Shown piece by piece: positions 7,202-15,335 of a stretch of 37,792 bases of DNA. Position 1 is the first letter of the stretch; each line of letters opens with the position of its first letter. The notes beneath the pieces are model-generated. The model was not told where the DNA came from and did not search any database. It worked only from the letters and a program-made list of their open reading frames with translations. The DNA is taken from the NCBI RefSeq assembly GCF_001613325.1, contig NZ_BDCD01000055.1, positions 1 to 37,792 on the forward strand. Direction: 5' to 3'. The position numbers and the translations under genes were made by a program. The DNA comes from Nocardia yamanashiensis NBRC 100130 (GTDB lineage: Bacteria > Actinomycetota > Actinomycetes > Mycobacteriales > Mycobacteriaceae).

Positions 7202-9268
7202 ATGGCGATGTCGGACAAGGGAACCACCGGGGCGATCCCGGTCTCGCGCCGGACGGTGCTGGCCACGGCGGCGGCGGGCTCGGCCGCCTTCGCCGTCTCC
7301 GCACACCTCGCGATCTCCGACGGTGAGGCGCGCGCGGCCGGCGGCGACTACCTGATCGGGGTGGGCATTTCCGACATCACCGGTCCCGCTGCAGAATGCG
7401 GCATGATGGGCTATTCGCAATTCGGGCAGGACACCGCCGGAATTCATCTGCGCCCGCGCGCCCGCGCCTACATCATCGACAGCGGCGAGCGGCGGGTCGT
7501 CTACCTGGTCGCCGACAACGGCATGATCTTCCAGTCCGTGCACCGCGGCGTCATGCAGGAGCTGGCCCGGCGCTTCGGCGACCGCTACACCGAGCAGAAC
7601 GTGCTGCTCACCTCCACCCATTCGCACGCCACCTGCGGCGGCTCCAGCCACGACTACGCCTACAACCTCTCGATTCTCGGCTTCCAGCAACAGGTCTACG
7701 ACGCCGAGGTGAACGGCATCGTGGAGGCCATCGCCGCCGCGGACGCCGATCTCTCGCCCGGCACCCTGGAACTCGGCCGCGGGGAATTGCACGACGCCAG
7801 CGTGAATCGGTCCCGGGTGGCCTTCGAACGCAATCCCGAAGCGGATAAACAGGTTTTCCCGGAAGGCATCGATCCGGCGGTCACCGTCTTGTCGCTGCGC
7901 AAAGGCGGCAAACAGGTCGGGGCCATCACCTGGTTCGCCACCCACAACACCTCCATGAGCAACAGCAACCGGCTCATCAGTGGCGACAACAAGGGCTATG
8001 CGTCGTTCGCCTACGAACACGGGGAACACGGGGTGCGATACCTCGACGGCGCGGATTTCGTGGCGGCATTCCCGCAGACCAATTCCGGTGATATGTCACC
8101 GAACTTGAACCTTCACCCCACCGACGGGCCGACGCGGAACGAGTTCGAGAACACCCGCATCATCGGCGAACGGCAATATCGCGCGGGTAAATCCGCGCTG
8201 GCCGCCGCTCGCACCGTCTGCGGCCCGGTGGACAGCCTGCTCTGCTACATCGACATCGCCGATATCGAGGTGGACGGCAAGTGGACGGGCAGCGGGCAGA
8301 ACCGCCACACCGCCGCCGCCTGCGCCGGCGTCTCGCTCATCGCGGGCAGCGTCGAGGACGGGCCGGGCCTGCCGGGCGTGCCGATTCCCGAGGGCGTGCG
8401 AAACCCGTTCGTGGACGCGCTCGGTGGGGCGAACGCGCCGGTGCCGGACTGGCTGGCCGACGCGCAGGCGCCCAAGGCGATCGTGGCGCCGCTGGGCATC
8501 ATGCCGCCGGTGCCGTGGGTGCCGAGCGTGGTGCCGATTCAGCTGGTGCGCATCGGCGAGCTGTATCTCGCCTGTGGCGGTGCGGAATTCACCATCGTGT
8601 CGGGGCTGCGCATCCGGCGGGTGGTGGCGGCGGCGCTGGGCGTGCCGCTGGAGCAGGTGCTCATGCAGGGCTACGCCAATGCCTATCACGAGTACGTGGC
8701 GACGCCGGAGGAGTACGACGCGCAGCAGTACGAGGGCGGGTCGACGCTGTACGGGCGCTACACGCTGCCCGCGTATCAACAGGAATTCCACCGGCTGGCA
8801 ACGGCTTTCGCGGCCCGCCAGACCGTGCCGCGCGGTCCCGCGCCGCGCGACGTGTCCAACCTGCAGCCGAATTTCGTCGCCGCGCCCGGCCCGGACGCCA
8901 CCCTGCCCGGCACCGCCTTCGGCGACGTCCTCACCCAGCCCGCGGCGTCCTATGCGCGCGGCGAGCAGGCGCAGGCCGAATTCGTCTCGGCCCACCCGAA
9001 ACACAACACCCGCCGCAACGGCACGTTCCTGGAAGTGCAGCGGCAGACCGGATCCGGCTGGCAGCGCGTCGCCAACGAGGGCGAGTGGGCGGTGAAGTTC
9101 TTCTGGAGCAAACGCGGGACCGATGTTTCGGTGGCGCGCTTCACCTGGGATATCCCGGGCGATGCCGCGCCCGGCCGATACCGCTTCCAGCACTTCGCCG
9201 ATCAGCTCACCGCCGACGGCGCACTGCTCCCGTTCACCGGTCTCAGCGCCGAGTTCGACGTGCTCTGA
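7202..9268 (+). CDS. Neutral/alkaline ceramidase, Tat-exported
   Basis: A 688-residue neutral/alkaline non-lysosomal ceramidase, which hydrolyses ceramide to sphingosine and fatty acid. The N-terminus has a Tat-type signal: S-R-R at 15-17, a hydrophobic stretch and an AxA site near residue 46. Family zinc and catalytic motifs are intact: THSHATCGG with His140 and His142, WFATHNTSM with His248, SGDNKGYAS, and GDMSPN whose Ser299 corresponds to the nucleophile of the Pseudomonas enzyme (from memory). The C-terminal beta domain (HNTRRNGTFLEVQRQ, FTWDIPGDAAPGRYR) is complete. GAGAGG at 7191-7196 supports the ATG at 7202; ATG 7208 is an alternative. Since actinobacteria rarely make sphingolipids, host or environmental ceramide is the likely substrate. 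Confidence 0.93.
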   Translation: MAMSDKGTTGAIPVSRRTVLATAAAGSAAFAVSAHLAISDGEARAAGGDYLIGVGISDITGPAAECGMMGYSQFGQDTAGIHLRPRARAYIIDSGERRVVYLVADNGMIFQSVHRGVMQELARRFGDRYTEQNVLLTSTHSHATCGGSSHDYAYNLSILGFQQQVYDAEVNGIVEAIAAADADLSPGTLELGRGELHDASVNRSRVAFERNPEADKQVFPEGIDPAVTVLSLRKGGKQVGAITWFATHNTSMSNSNRLISGDNKGYASFAYEHGEHGVRYLDGADFVAAFPQTNSGDMSPNLNLHPTDGPTRNEFENTRIIGERQYRAGKSALAAARTVCGPVDSLLCYIDIADIEVDGKWTGSGQNRHTAAACAGVSLIAGSVEDGPGLPGVPIPEGVRNPFVDALGGANAPVPDWLADAQAPKAIVAPLGIMPPVPWVPSVVPIQLVRIGELYLACGGAEFTIVSGLRIRRVVAAALGVPLEQVLMQGYANAYHEYVATPEEYDAQQYEGGSTLYGRYTLPAYQQEFHRLATAFAARQTVPRGPAPRDVSNLQPNFVAAPGPDATLPGTAFGDVLTQPAASYARGEQAQAEFVSAHPKHNTRRNGTFLEVQRQTGSGWQRVANEGEWAVKFFWSKRGTDVSVARFTWDIPGDAAPGRYRFQHFADQLTADGALLPFTGLSAEFDVL

Positions 9269-9281
9269 ACGGCTCCCGGAA

Positions 9282-9521
9282 CTACTCCAGACCCAGTTGC
9301 GCGCCCTTGTCGCCGCGGCGCGCGCTGCGGCGCTGGAGCCAGAAGATGGAGTAGGCGAGCAGACCGACCGCCAGGCCCATCAGGCAGATCGGGCGGGCCG
9401 GGGCCCAGGCGTCGTTGAGCCAGACGACGACGGTGGCGACGAGCCAGGCGAGGGAGCCGACGGCCAGCACCGGGCGCGGGTCGGTGAGGCGCGGCGGGAT
9501 CTGGGGTACGGGCTGGGTCAC
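9282..9521 (-). CDS. DUF2530 small membrane protein
   Basis: A 79-residue protein with two transmembrane helices (about residues 18-36 and 43-62) and a basic C-terminus, matching the actinobacterial DUF2530 family (Rv0879c-like, from memory). The reading frame is open further upstream, but the GTG at 9521 is chosen because TAGGCT ends 7 nt before it, there is no Shine-Dalgarno sequence, and the length then fits the family. It converges on the ceramidase gene with 13 bp between stops and is divergent from the MarR gene, the same arrangement as Rv0879c-Rv0880. Its function is unknown. Confidence 0.8.
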   Translation of the reverse strand: MTQPVPQIPPRLTDPRPVLAVGSLAWLVATVVVWLNDAWAPARPICLMGLAVGLLAYSIFWLQRRSARRGDKGAQLGLE

Positions 9522-9528
9522 GCGATCC

Positions 9529-9534
9529 AGCCTA
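9529..9534 (-). promoter_or_regulatory. Putative -10 box TAGGCT for the DUF2530 gene
   Basis: Minus-strand TAGGCT is followed by 7 nt and the GTG at 9521, the spacing expected for a leaderless transcript. No ribosome-binding site is seen. Confidence 0.4.
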
Positions 9535-9701
9535 GAGCGCGCTCCGGGGTCGTGCCCGATGCGTGGCGCGGTGTCCGGTCCGTGGCAAACGTTCGGCTTG
9601 CGTACCGGTAGGTTCGCGCGCCGGTGGCGGCTGGGACGTCGCAGGTGGAGACCGTGCGGGCCGGTCGACCCGAACACCCGACCCGTGCGCGAGGCGTCAC
9701 G

Positions 9702-9707
9702 TATCGT
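9702..9707 (+). promoter_or_regulatory. Putative -10 box TATCGT for the MarR gene
   Basis: TATCGT is followed by 8 nt and the GTG at 9716 without a Shine-Dalgarno sequence, again suggesting a leaderless transcript. Confidence 0.45.
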
Positions 9708-9715
9708 TTGCCTCT

Positions 9716-10153
9716 GTGACAACGCCTTCCGATATTCGAGCGCTCGCCGGTGACCTCTCGCTGGCGGTGGTGCGCTTGACGCGACATTTGCGCGGTAGGC
9801 GCGCCGATGCCCAGATTTCGCTGACCCAGCTGTCGGCACTCGCGACGCTCAATCGCGAAGGTTCCATGACGCCGGGCGCGCTGGCGGCCAAGGAGCGGGT
9901 GCAGCCGCCCTCCATGACGCGGGTGATCGCGTCGCTCTCCGAAATGAGCTTGGTCGAACGCAATCCGCACCCGACCGACGGACGGCAGATCATCGTGAGC
10001 CTGTCCGACGCCGGTCGCGCCCTCATCGCCGACGAGAACCAGGCGCGCGAGGCCTGGATGACCGATCAGCTCTCGGGGCTGAGCCCCGAGCAGATCGCGG
10101 TCCTCGAAGAGGCTGTGGGCATCATGAAGCAGATCGTCGACGAGTCGGAGTAA
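9716..10153 (+). CDS. MarR family transcriptional regulator
   Basis: A 145-residue winged-helix regulator of the MarR family, close in size and sequence to Rv0880 (from memory). Visible parts are the dimerisation helix (residues 1-30), TQLSALATLNREGSMTPGAL, the recognition helix region ERVQPPSMTRVIASLSEMSL, and the wing ERNPHPTDGRQIIVSLSDAG. The reading frame extends upstream to 9563, but that extension is Arg/Gly-rich and non-conserved, and the GTG at 9716 has a -10-like TATCGT 8 nt before it. It is divergent from DUF2530. MarR proteins usually repress their own promoter and neighbours in response to phenolic or oxidative ligands; the ligand here is not evident. Confidence 0.88.
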   Translation: MTTPSDIRALAGDLSLAVVRLTRHLRGRRADAQISLTQLSALATLNREGSMTPGALAAKERVQPPSMTRVIASLSEMSLVERNPHPTDGRQIIVSLSDAGRALIADENQAREAWMTDQLSGLSPEQIAVLEEAVGIMKQIVDESE

Positions 10154-10169
10154 CCCACTCCCGGGGCCC

Positions 10170-10187
10170 TCAGGGGCGAGCCCCTGA
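10170..10187. terminator. Hairpin between the MarR and YccF genes
   Basis: TCAGGGGCGAGCCCCTGA is a perfect 8-bp inverted repeat with a 2-nt centre, 17 bp after the MarR stop and 30 bp from the convergent YccF stop. No T-tract is present. Confidence 0.45.
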
Positions 10188-10216
10188 AACCCCTTACCTG
10201 CGGGCAATCACCCGGT

Positions 10217-10627
10217 TCAGGACCCGAAAGCCCGGTCGCTGGGGACGATTTCGCGGCCGAGGGGGAACAGGGAGATCGGGATCAGTTTCAGGTTCGCCCA
10301 CGCGAACGGGATTCCGATGATCGTGATGGCGAGCGCGATGCTCGTGAACAGGTGCCCGATCGCCAGCCACCAACCGGCCACGATGATCCACACGATATTG
10401 CCGAGCATGGAACCCACACCCGCCCCGGGCTTCTCGACGGCCTCGCGCCCGAACGGCCACAGCACGAACGAGGCGATCCGGAACGAGGCGATGCCCCACG
10501 GGATCGTGATGATCAGAATGCAGCAGATGATCCCCGCGAGCACATAGCCCAGCGCCATCCAGAACCCGACCAGGACGAACCACAGGACGTTCAGAATCAG
10601 CTGGATCGGCTTCATGTCCTCCAGCAT
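10217..10627 (-). CDS. YccF domain inner-membrane protein
   Basis: A 136-residue protein with two copies of the YccF module, each a hydrophobic hairpin ending in a short amphipathic loop. The first is LILNVLWFVLVGFWMALGY to ITIPWGIASFRIASFVLWPFG, the second IVWIIVAGWWLAIGH to IIGIPFAWANLKLIPISLFP. It should lie in the cytoplasmic membrane; its role is unknown. Either the ATG at 10627 or the one at 10615 (MKPIQL, closer to the family N-terminus) may start it. GGAGG lies only 2 nt before 10615, which is short for a ribosome site. It is divergent from the lipoprotein gene, with 47 bp between starts. Confidence 0.85.
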   Translation of the reverse strand: MLEDMKPIQLILNVLWFVLVGFWMALGYVLAGIICCILIITIPWGIASFRIASFVLWPFGREAVEKPGAGVGSMLGNIVWIIVAGWWLAIGHLFTSIALAITIIGIPFAWANLKLIPISLFPLGREIVPSDRAFGS

Positions 10628-10674
10628 GCCAGCGGCACCGCCCGCCCCACCACCGGGAAAACCCTGACTCTTCG

Positions 10675-12273
10675 GTGTTAGTACTCGTCAGGGCTCTGCT
10701 GACGACCGTGCTGGCCCTCGCCGCGGCGACCACCCTGGCCGCCTGTAGCAGTGACGACAGCGATGCCAAGTCGACCTCGACCAGCTCCGCGGGTGCGAGC
10801 GCGGCCGGATCCGGCCCGGCTCGCAACCCGTACCTGTCCGCCGAGAAATTCGGCATCACCCACATCGACTCCGGTCAGAGCGACAGCTTTCCGGCCGCCC
10901 CGCCGCGCGGCACCTTCCACATCGACCCGGCGCAGATGCCGCGGGTGCCCGGCGGCCCGGTCAACATCATGACCATGGCCTCGCCCGACGCGAACTACTG
11001 GTGGATCTCCTCCACCTCGGGTCCGCGCTACGTCGATGTCTCGGCCGGTGGCTTCAAGGAGGTCGCCGCGATGGACGTGCCCGGCGCCGCGCCGATCAGC
11101 ACCCAGGCCCTGGACGCGGTGCTGAATCAGCAGTACACCGACGCCGGGCAGATCCAGGCCGCCATCGCACAGGAGTGGCCCGGTCAGGACTGGCAGCGCT
11201 TGAAGAACGGCGTATACGGCCTGAAGAACAAGGACAAGCCCGCCGACGGCCTGGAGATCGTCGCGCAGCGCGATCTGAAACCGCTGCTGGGCACCGGCAT
11301 GACCACCCTCGGCATTCCGGAGAACGTGGTCGGGCTGAGCATGACCTACGACGGGCACCTGCTCGCGCTGGCGTCGCGGTCGCTGTCGGTGCTGAACCGG
11401 GACCTGACCGGTGATCCGGTGACGCTGCGCATCGGCGACGACGAGACGGTCTCCAATTCCATGGCGGTGGACGAGCACAACGGCCTGTACTTCGCTTCCG
11501 ACAAGATCATGCACAAGGTGGTGTGGAAGGACGGCAAGCTCTCCACCGACGAGGCGGACGGCGCGTGGTCCTCGCCCTACGACTTCGGCCGGCAGCCCCC
11601 GGCGGTGAAATTCGGCATCGGCACCGGGTCCACGCCGACGCTCATGGGCTTCGACGAGAAGGGCGACGAACTGGTCGTCATCACCGATGGTTCCGATCAC
11701 ATGAAGCTGGTCGCCTTCTGGCGCAACGAGATTCCGTCGGGCTTCCAGCAGAAGCCGGGGGCCAAATCGAACCGGATCGCCGATCAGATCGAGGTGACGG
11801 CGGGCCTGCCCGATCCGAAGCCCGAATTCATCCAGTCCGAACAGTCGGTGGTGGTGAACGGTTACGGCGCGTTCGTGGTGCAGAACATCGGGGCGGGCGG
11901 TGAGCCGGACCGGCTGGTGGACGTGCTGGCTAATGGACCGGTCGACGCGCCGCCGCACGGCATGCAGCGCTTCGAATGGGATCCCGCGGCGCACCAGTGG
12001 AATTCGGCCTGGACGCGCGGCGACGTGGTCTCCACCTCGATGGTGCCCGCGGTGTCCTCGGGCGCGGGCGTGGTCTTCGTGAACGGCTACTCGAAGGCCG
12101 ACGGCTGGGAGGTCACCGGCCTGGATTGGAAGACGGGGGAAACGGTGCACCGCACCGTCTTCGGGCAGTCCAATCTGGGCAACGGCGCGTACGCGCTGAT
12201 CGAGGCTCTCCCCAACGGCGACCTGCTGTTCAACAGTGTGGGCGGCCCGTTCCGGGCCAAGATCGCCAAGTAG
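10675..12273 (+). CDS. Large lipoprotein, probable beta-propeller, function unknown
   Basis: A 532-residue exported lipoprotein. Residues 1-23 are a signal peptide ending in the lipobox L-A-A-C with the lipidated Cys24, followed by a Ser/Ala/Asp linker. The mature part holds repeated short segments such as GLSMTYDGHLLALASRSLSVLNRD, NSMAVDEHNGLYFASDKIMHKVVWK, MGFDEKGDELVVIT and GLDWKTGETVHRTVFG, a pattern like the blades of a YVTN or PQQ beta-propeller. I do not recognise a specific family. The GTG at 10675 lacks a good ribosome site, and no other start precedes the signal peptide. It converges on the Eis-like gene and shares a bidirectional terminator with it. Confidence 0.75.
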   Translation: MLVLVRALLTTVLALAAATTLAACSSDDSDAKSTSTSSAGASAAGSGPARNPYLSAEKFGITHIDSGQSDSFPAAPPRGTFHIDPAQMPRVPGGPVNIMTMASPDANYWWISSTSGPRYVDVSAGGFKEVAAMDVPGAAPISTQALDAVLNQQYTDAGQIQAAIAQEWPGQDWQRLKNGVYGLKNKDKPADGLEIVAQRDLKPLLGTGMTTLGIPENVVGLSMTYDGHLLALASRSLSVLNRDLTGDPVTLRIGDDETVSNSMAVDEHNGLYFASDKIMHKVVWKDGKLSTDEADGAWSSPYDFGRQPPAVKFGIGTGSTPTLMGFDEKGDELVVITDGSDHMKLVAFWRNEIPSGFQQKPGAKSNRIADQIEVTAGLPDPKPEFIQSEQSVVVNGYGAFVVQNIGAGGEPDRLVDVLANGPVDAPPHGMQRFEWDPAAHQWNSAWTRGDVVSTSMVPAVSSGAGVVFVNGYSKADGWEVTGLDWKTGETVHRTVFGQSNLGNGAYALIEALPNGDLLFNSVGGPFRAKIAK

Positions 12274-12288
12274 CACCCCGCGAAAAAG

Positions 12289-12320
12289 GCCGGGCGGCAC
12301 CATCTCTGGTGCCGCCCGGC
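12289..12320. terminator. Bidirectional intrinsic terminator, 13-bp perfect stem
   Basis: GCCGGGCGGCACC at 12289-12301 and its exact complement at 12308-12320 enclose the 6-nt loop ATCTCT. The five A residues at 12284-12288 form a U-tract on the minus strand, so it is a textbook terminator for the Eis-like gene and probably also serves the lipoprotein gene. Confidence 0.85.
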
Positions 12321-12342
12321 GCTGGTTTCCCTGCAGGGGAAC

Positions 12343-13551
12343 CTAGAAGAACCAGCCGAGCTGGGCGTCGCGTTCGGCGATGAACGCCGCGTCGAAAGCG
12401 CGCAGGGCGGTCGGTTCCTTGGCTTGGATGCGGTTGGCGGCAGCGAAGACTCGCGCTCGGTGCGCGCCGAAATACAGACTACCCAGGACATCGATTCCGA
12501 TCTCGATATCGGGAGTTCTGGTGGTCGGTTCGCATTCCGCCACGCCGTCGCGAATGCGCAGGGCGAAGGTGCCGCCCGCGTTCCGGAACGGATCGTCCAC
12601 GGCCACAACCGTATCCAGGTCCGCCGCGTAGGTCCGGGCGGTGAGCGCGGCGGGCACGTCCATCAACCGGGTCCACAGGCCGTCCCAGCGGCCGCCGGGT
12701 TTCACCAGGCGCGGATCGGTCAGCAGGTAGGGGAGCGGATCGTCGGGGGCGATCTCGGCCTCCACCGTGCGGACCAGGTCCAGGCTCAGCAGCACCCGCC
12801 ACAGCGCGGCGTGCGCCTCGGGGGTGATGGCGCGGAACTCGGTGACGATCGCGACCGCCGTATCGTCCTTGCGCCAGTCCCGGCGGTAGAGCACGTAACC
12901 GTCCGGATGGGTGAGCGCGAAAAGGCTTGTCGCGCCGTCCCGATGCGGTTCGGAGTCGGCGAACATCAGATTCCAGTCTGCCTCCGGCCGGAGCTGCGCG
13001 CTCGGGAGCAGCCGCCGCCAGCGGTCGTAGACGGCTTCGATGTGCGGCCGGGCCGCGGCCGGGGACTCCATCCGCACGCCGCCGGGATCCGGTGTGGTGG
13101 CACGGAATTGGGCCTTGGTGCGATCGATGGAGACGGATTGGATGACCATGCTGGGGCCGTAGCCGAAGCGGCCGTAGATGGTGCCCTCGCTGGCGGTGAA
13201 GATGGTCAGCGGCAGCCCCTCGTCCTCCACCCGCTGATGCAGTTCGGTGTAGAGCGAACGCAGGATGCCGCGCCGGCGATGGGTCGGCGCGACCACCACG
13301 GCGGAGACGCCGCAGGCCTGTGCGATGCGTTCGCCGGGCACGGTGAGGGTCATGTGCCGGTCCACCGTGTGGCCGACCACGCGGCCGTCGTCGATGGCGA
13401 GCAGGGCACGGTCCACCGGGAAGATTTCCTTTTTGATCGGGATCTCTTCGGGGACGTTCCGGAAACCGAAGCAGGTTTCGATAAGTTCGATGATCTGCGG
13501 CCAGTCGTCCTCGGTGGCCGAACGGATCGTGAAGCCATTCGCGGATGCCAT
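12343..13551 (-). CDS. Eis-like GNAT N-acetyltransferase
   Basis: A 402-residue member of the Eis (enhanced intracellular survival) family, with two fused GNAT domains and a C-terminal sterol-carrier-like domain. The acetyl-CoA loop is VSAVVVAPTHRRRGILRSL; YGRFGYGP carries the conserved active-site tyrosine; and the protein ends in Phe, whose terminal carboxylate acts as the base in M. tuberculosis Eis (from memory). Mycobacterial Eis acetylates aminoglycosides at several amines and also acetylates proteins. The open frame extends upstream to 13623, but ATG 13551 gives MASANGF and exactly the family length. No strong ribosome site is visible. The substrate of this homologue is inferred only from the family. 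Confidence 0.88.
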   Translation of the reverse strand: MASANGFTIRSATEDDWPQIIELIETCFGFRNVPEEIPIKKEIFPVDRALLAIDDGRVVGHTVDRHMTLTVPGERIAQACGVSAVVVAPTHRRRGILRSLYTELHQRVEDEGLPLTIFTASEGTIYGRFGYGPSMVIQSVSIDRTKAQFRATTPDPGGVRMESPAAARPHIEAVYDRWRRLLPSAQLRPEADWNLMFADSEPHRDGATSLFALTHPDGYVLYRRDWRKDDTAVAIVTEFRAITPEAHAALWRVLLSLDLVRTVEAEIAPDDPLPYLLTDPRLVKPGGRWDGLWTRLMDVPAALTARTYAADLDTVVAVDDPFRNAGGTFALRIRDGVAECEPTTRTPDIEIGIDVLGSLYFGAHRARVFAAANRIQAKEPTALRAFDAAFIAERDAQLGWFF

Positions 13552-13763
13552 GACCCGACGATGACAGGTCGGCGATTCGTCCGCATCCGAATATTTCCGA
13601 TCGAAACGAACACCCGGAGCCACCTGTCCTCCCCGCCGTGACAGGTGACCCCGGGGTCCTCCCCCCTACTTCCCCCGATTGCGGGGCCGGTGTCCGGCCT
13701 CGCAAGAAGAACAATGCCGGACCCGCCCAGCAAGATGCTTAAAGACTTCTTGTAAACACGAAA

Positions 13764-13791
13764 CCCCGCCGCCACGATTGTGGCGACGGGG
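13764..13791 (-). terminator. Intrinsic terminator of gltA
   Basis: On the minus strand CCCCGTCGCCAC, loop AATC and GTGGCGGCGGGG form a 12-bp stem with one mismatch, followed by TTTCGTGTTT. It lies 24 bp after the gltA stop. Confidence 0.7.
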
Positions 13792-13815
13792 TGGAATTCG
13801 TTGCGCGTCAGCGCA

Positions 13816-15129
13816 TCAGCGGCCGCTGATGTCGTTGTAGTCGCGCTCGCCGTAGCCGGTGTAGATCTGGCGCGGACGGCCGATCTTCAGCGGCTCGGAG
13901 TGCATCTCGCGCCAGTGCGCGATCCAGCCCGGCAGGCGGCCCATGGCGAACAGCACGGTGAACATGCGGGTCGGGAAGCCCATCGCCCGGTAGATGACGC
14001 CGGTGTAGAAGTCGACGTTCGGGTACAGGCGACGCTCGATGAAGTAGTCATCGGTCAGCGCGGCCTCTTCGAGGGCCTTGGCGATATCGAGCAGCTGGTC
14101 GTCGCCGCCGATCTTGGCCAGGATCTGGTCGGCGACCTTCTTGACCAGGGTCGCGCGCGGGTCGTAGTTGCGGTAGACGCGGTGCCCGAAGCCCATGAGC
14201 TTCACGCCGTCTTCCTTGTTCTTGACCTTGCGGACGAACTCCTTGACGTCGCCGCCGTTCGCCTTGATCTCGTCCAGCATCTCCAGCACGGCCTGGTTGG
14301 CGCCGCCGTGCAGCGGGCCCCAGAGCGCGTTGATGCCGCCGGACACCGAGGTGAACAGGTTGGCGTCGGACGAACCGACCAGGCGCACGGTCGAAGTCGA
14401 GCAGTTCTGCTCGTGATCGGCGTGCAGGATGAGCAGCATGTCCAGGGCCGCGGCGACCTCGGGGTCGACCTCGTACGGCTCGGCCGGGAAGCCGAAGGTC
14501 ATCCGCAGGAAGTTCTCCACCAGCGACAGCGAGTTGTCCGGGTAGAGGAACGGCTGACCGACCGACTTCTTGTAGGCGTAGGCCGCGATGGTCGGCAGCT
14601 TGGCCAGCAGGCGGATGGTGGACAGCTCGACCTGCTCGGGGTCGCGCGGGTCCAGCGAGTCCTGGTAGTACGCCGACAGCGCGTTCACCGCGGAGGACAG
14701 CACCGGCATGGGGTGCGCGTTGCGCGGGAAGCCGTCGAAGAAGCGCTTGAGATCCTCGTGCAGCAGCGTGTGCCGGCGGATCCGGTTGGTGAAGTCGTCG
14801 AGCTGGGCCTGGGTCGGCAGCTCGCCGTAGATGAGCAGGTAGGAGACCTCGATGAAGGTCGACTTACCGGCCAGCTGCTCGATCGGGTAACCCCGGTAGC
14901 GCAGGATGCCCGCTTCACCGTCGATGTAGGTGATCGCCGACTTGGTCGACGCGGTGTTCATGAAGCCGGGGTCATAGGTCACGTACCCGGTGCTGGCCAG
15001 CAGCTTGCCCAGGTCGATCCCGTCATTGCCCTCGACAGCCTTGGCGACGGTCATCGGGTACTCGCCGCCGGGGTAGGTGAGTACCGGCTTGGCGTCGTCG
15101 TCGACGTTGATGATGTTCTCAGCGGGCAC
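13816..15129 (-). CDS. gltA: Citrate synthase
   Basis: A 437-residue citrate synthase condensing acetyl-CoA and oxaloacetate, the entry step of the TCA cycle. It closely resembles mycobacterial GltA2 (Rv0896, 431 residues from memory). The catalytic residues are present: His in LHADHEQNCSTSTVR, His in GPLHGGANQAVL, the MGFGHRVYRNYDPRA loop and the C-terminal PNVDFYTGVIYRAMG with catalytic Asp. The N-terminal beta domain (VLTYPGGEYPMTV) marks the type II hexameric allosteric form. The open frame runs on to 15198, but GTG at 15129 gives the conserved N-terminus PAENIINVDDD and follows AGAGGGA. The upstream 200 bp hold three odd-centred palindromes, pointing to elaborate control. Confidence 0.95.
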   Translation of the reverse strand: MPAENIINVDDDAKPVLTYPGGEYPMTVAKAVEGNDGIDLGKLLASTGYVTYDPGFMNTASTKSAITYIDGEAGILRYRGYPIEQLAGKSTFIEVSYLLIYGELPTQAQLDDFTNRIRRHTLLHEDLKRFFDGFPRNAHPMPVLSSAVNALSAYYQDSLDPRDPEQVELSTIRLLAKLPTIAAYAYKKSVGQPFLYPDNSLSLVENFLRMTFGFPAEPYEVDPEVAAALDMLLILHADHEQNCSTSTVRLVGSSDANLFTSVSGGINALWGPLHGGANQAVLEMLDEIKANGGDVKEFVRKVKNKEDGVKLMGFGHRVYRNYDPRATLVKKVADQILAKIGGDDQLLDIAKALEEAALTDDYFIERRLYPNVDFYTGVIYRAMGFPTRMFTVLFAMGRLPGWIAHWREMHSEPLKIGRPRQIYTGYGERDYNDISGR

Positions 15130-15209
15130 GGAAGGATCCCTCTCAGGCTTGAAACCGTAGGCATTGCACGCGGTCGGCACACAACGCGCTTGCCACAACG
15201 CTAGCCGCT

Positions 15210-15274
15210 GGGCGTTACGCCCGACTAATGAGGGTCACCCTTAACTACCTCACAGTCACCTCGTCACGAGGTGA
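15210..15274. promoter_or_regulatory. Three stacked palindromes upstream of gltA
   Basis: GGGCGTTACGCCC (15210-15222), AGGGTCACCCT (15231-15241) and TCACCTCGTCACGAGGTGA (15256-15274) are each perfect inverted repeats around a single central base. They begin 81 bp before the gltA start and end 62 bp after the MFS stop. The last, with 9-bp arms, could also act as a terminator for the MFS gene. Confidence 0.5.
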
Positions 15275-15335
15275 GGTGCGGTGCGGTCATGTGCTATCGG
15301 CATGGACCGCACCGCCGGGCAGTGCGCGCGACCGG

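Noticed and set aside
10678..12303. 541-codon open frame on the minus strand
   Set aside because: It lies opposite the lipoprotein gene, is rich in His/Arg/Val typical of antisense GC-rich frames, and has no recognisable domain.
12424..13641. 405-codon open frame on the plus strand
   Set aside because: It is antisense to the Eis-like gene, which has conserved active-site motifs and the exact family length.
13780..15204. 474-codon open frame on the plus strand
   Set aside because: It is the shadow of gltA, whose motifs are unambiguous on the other strand.
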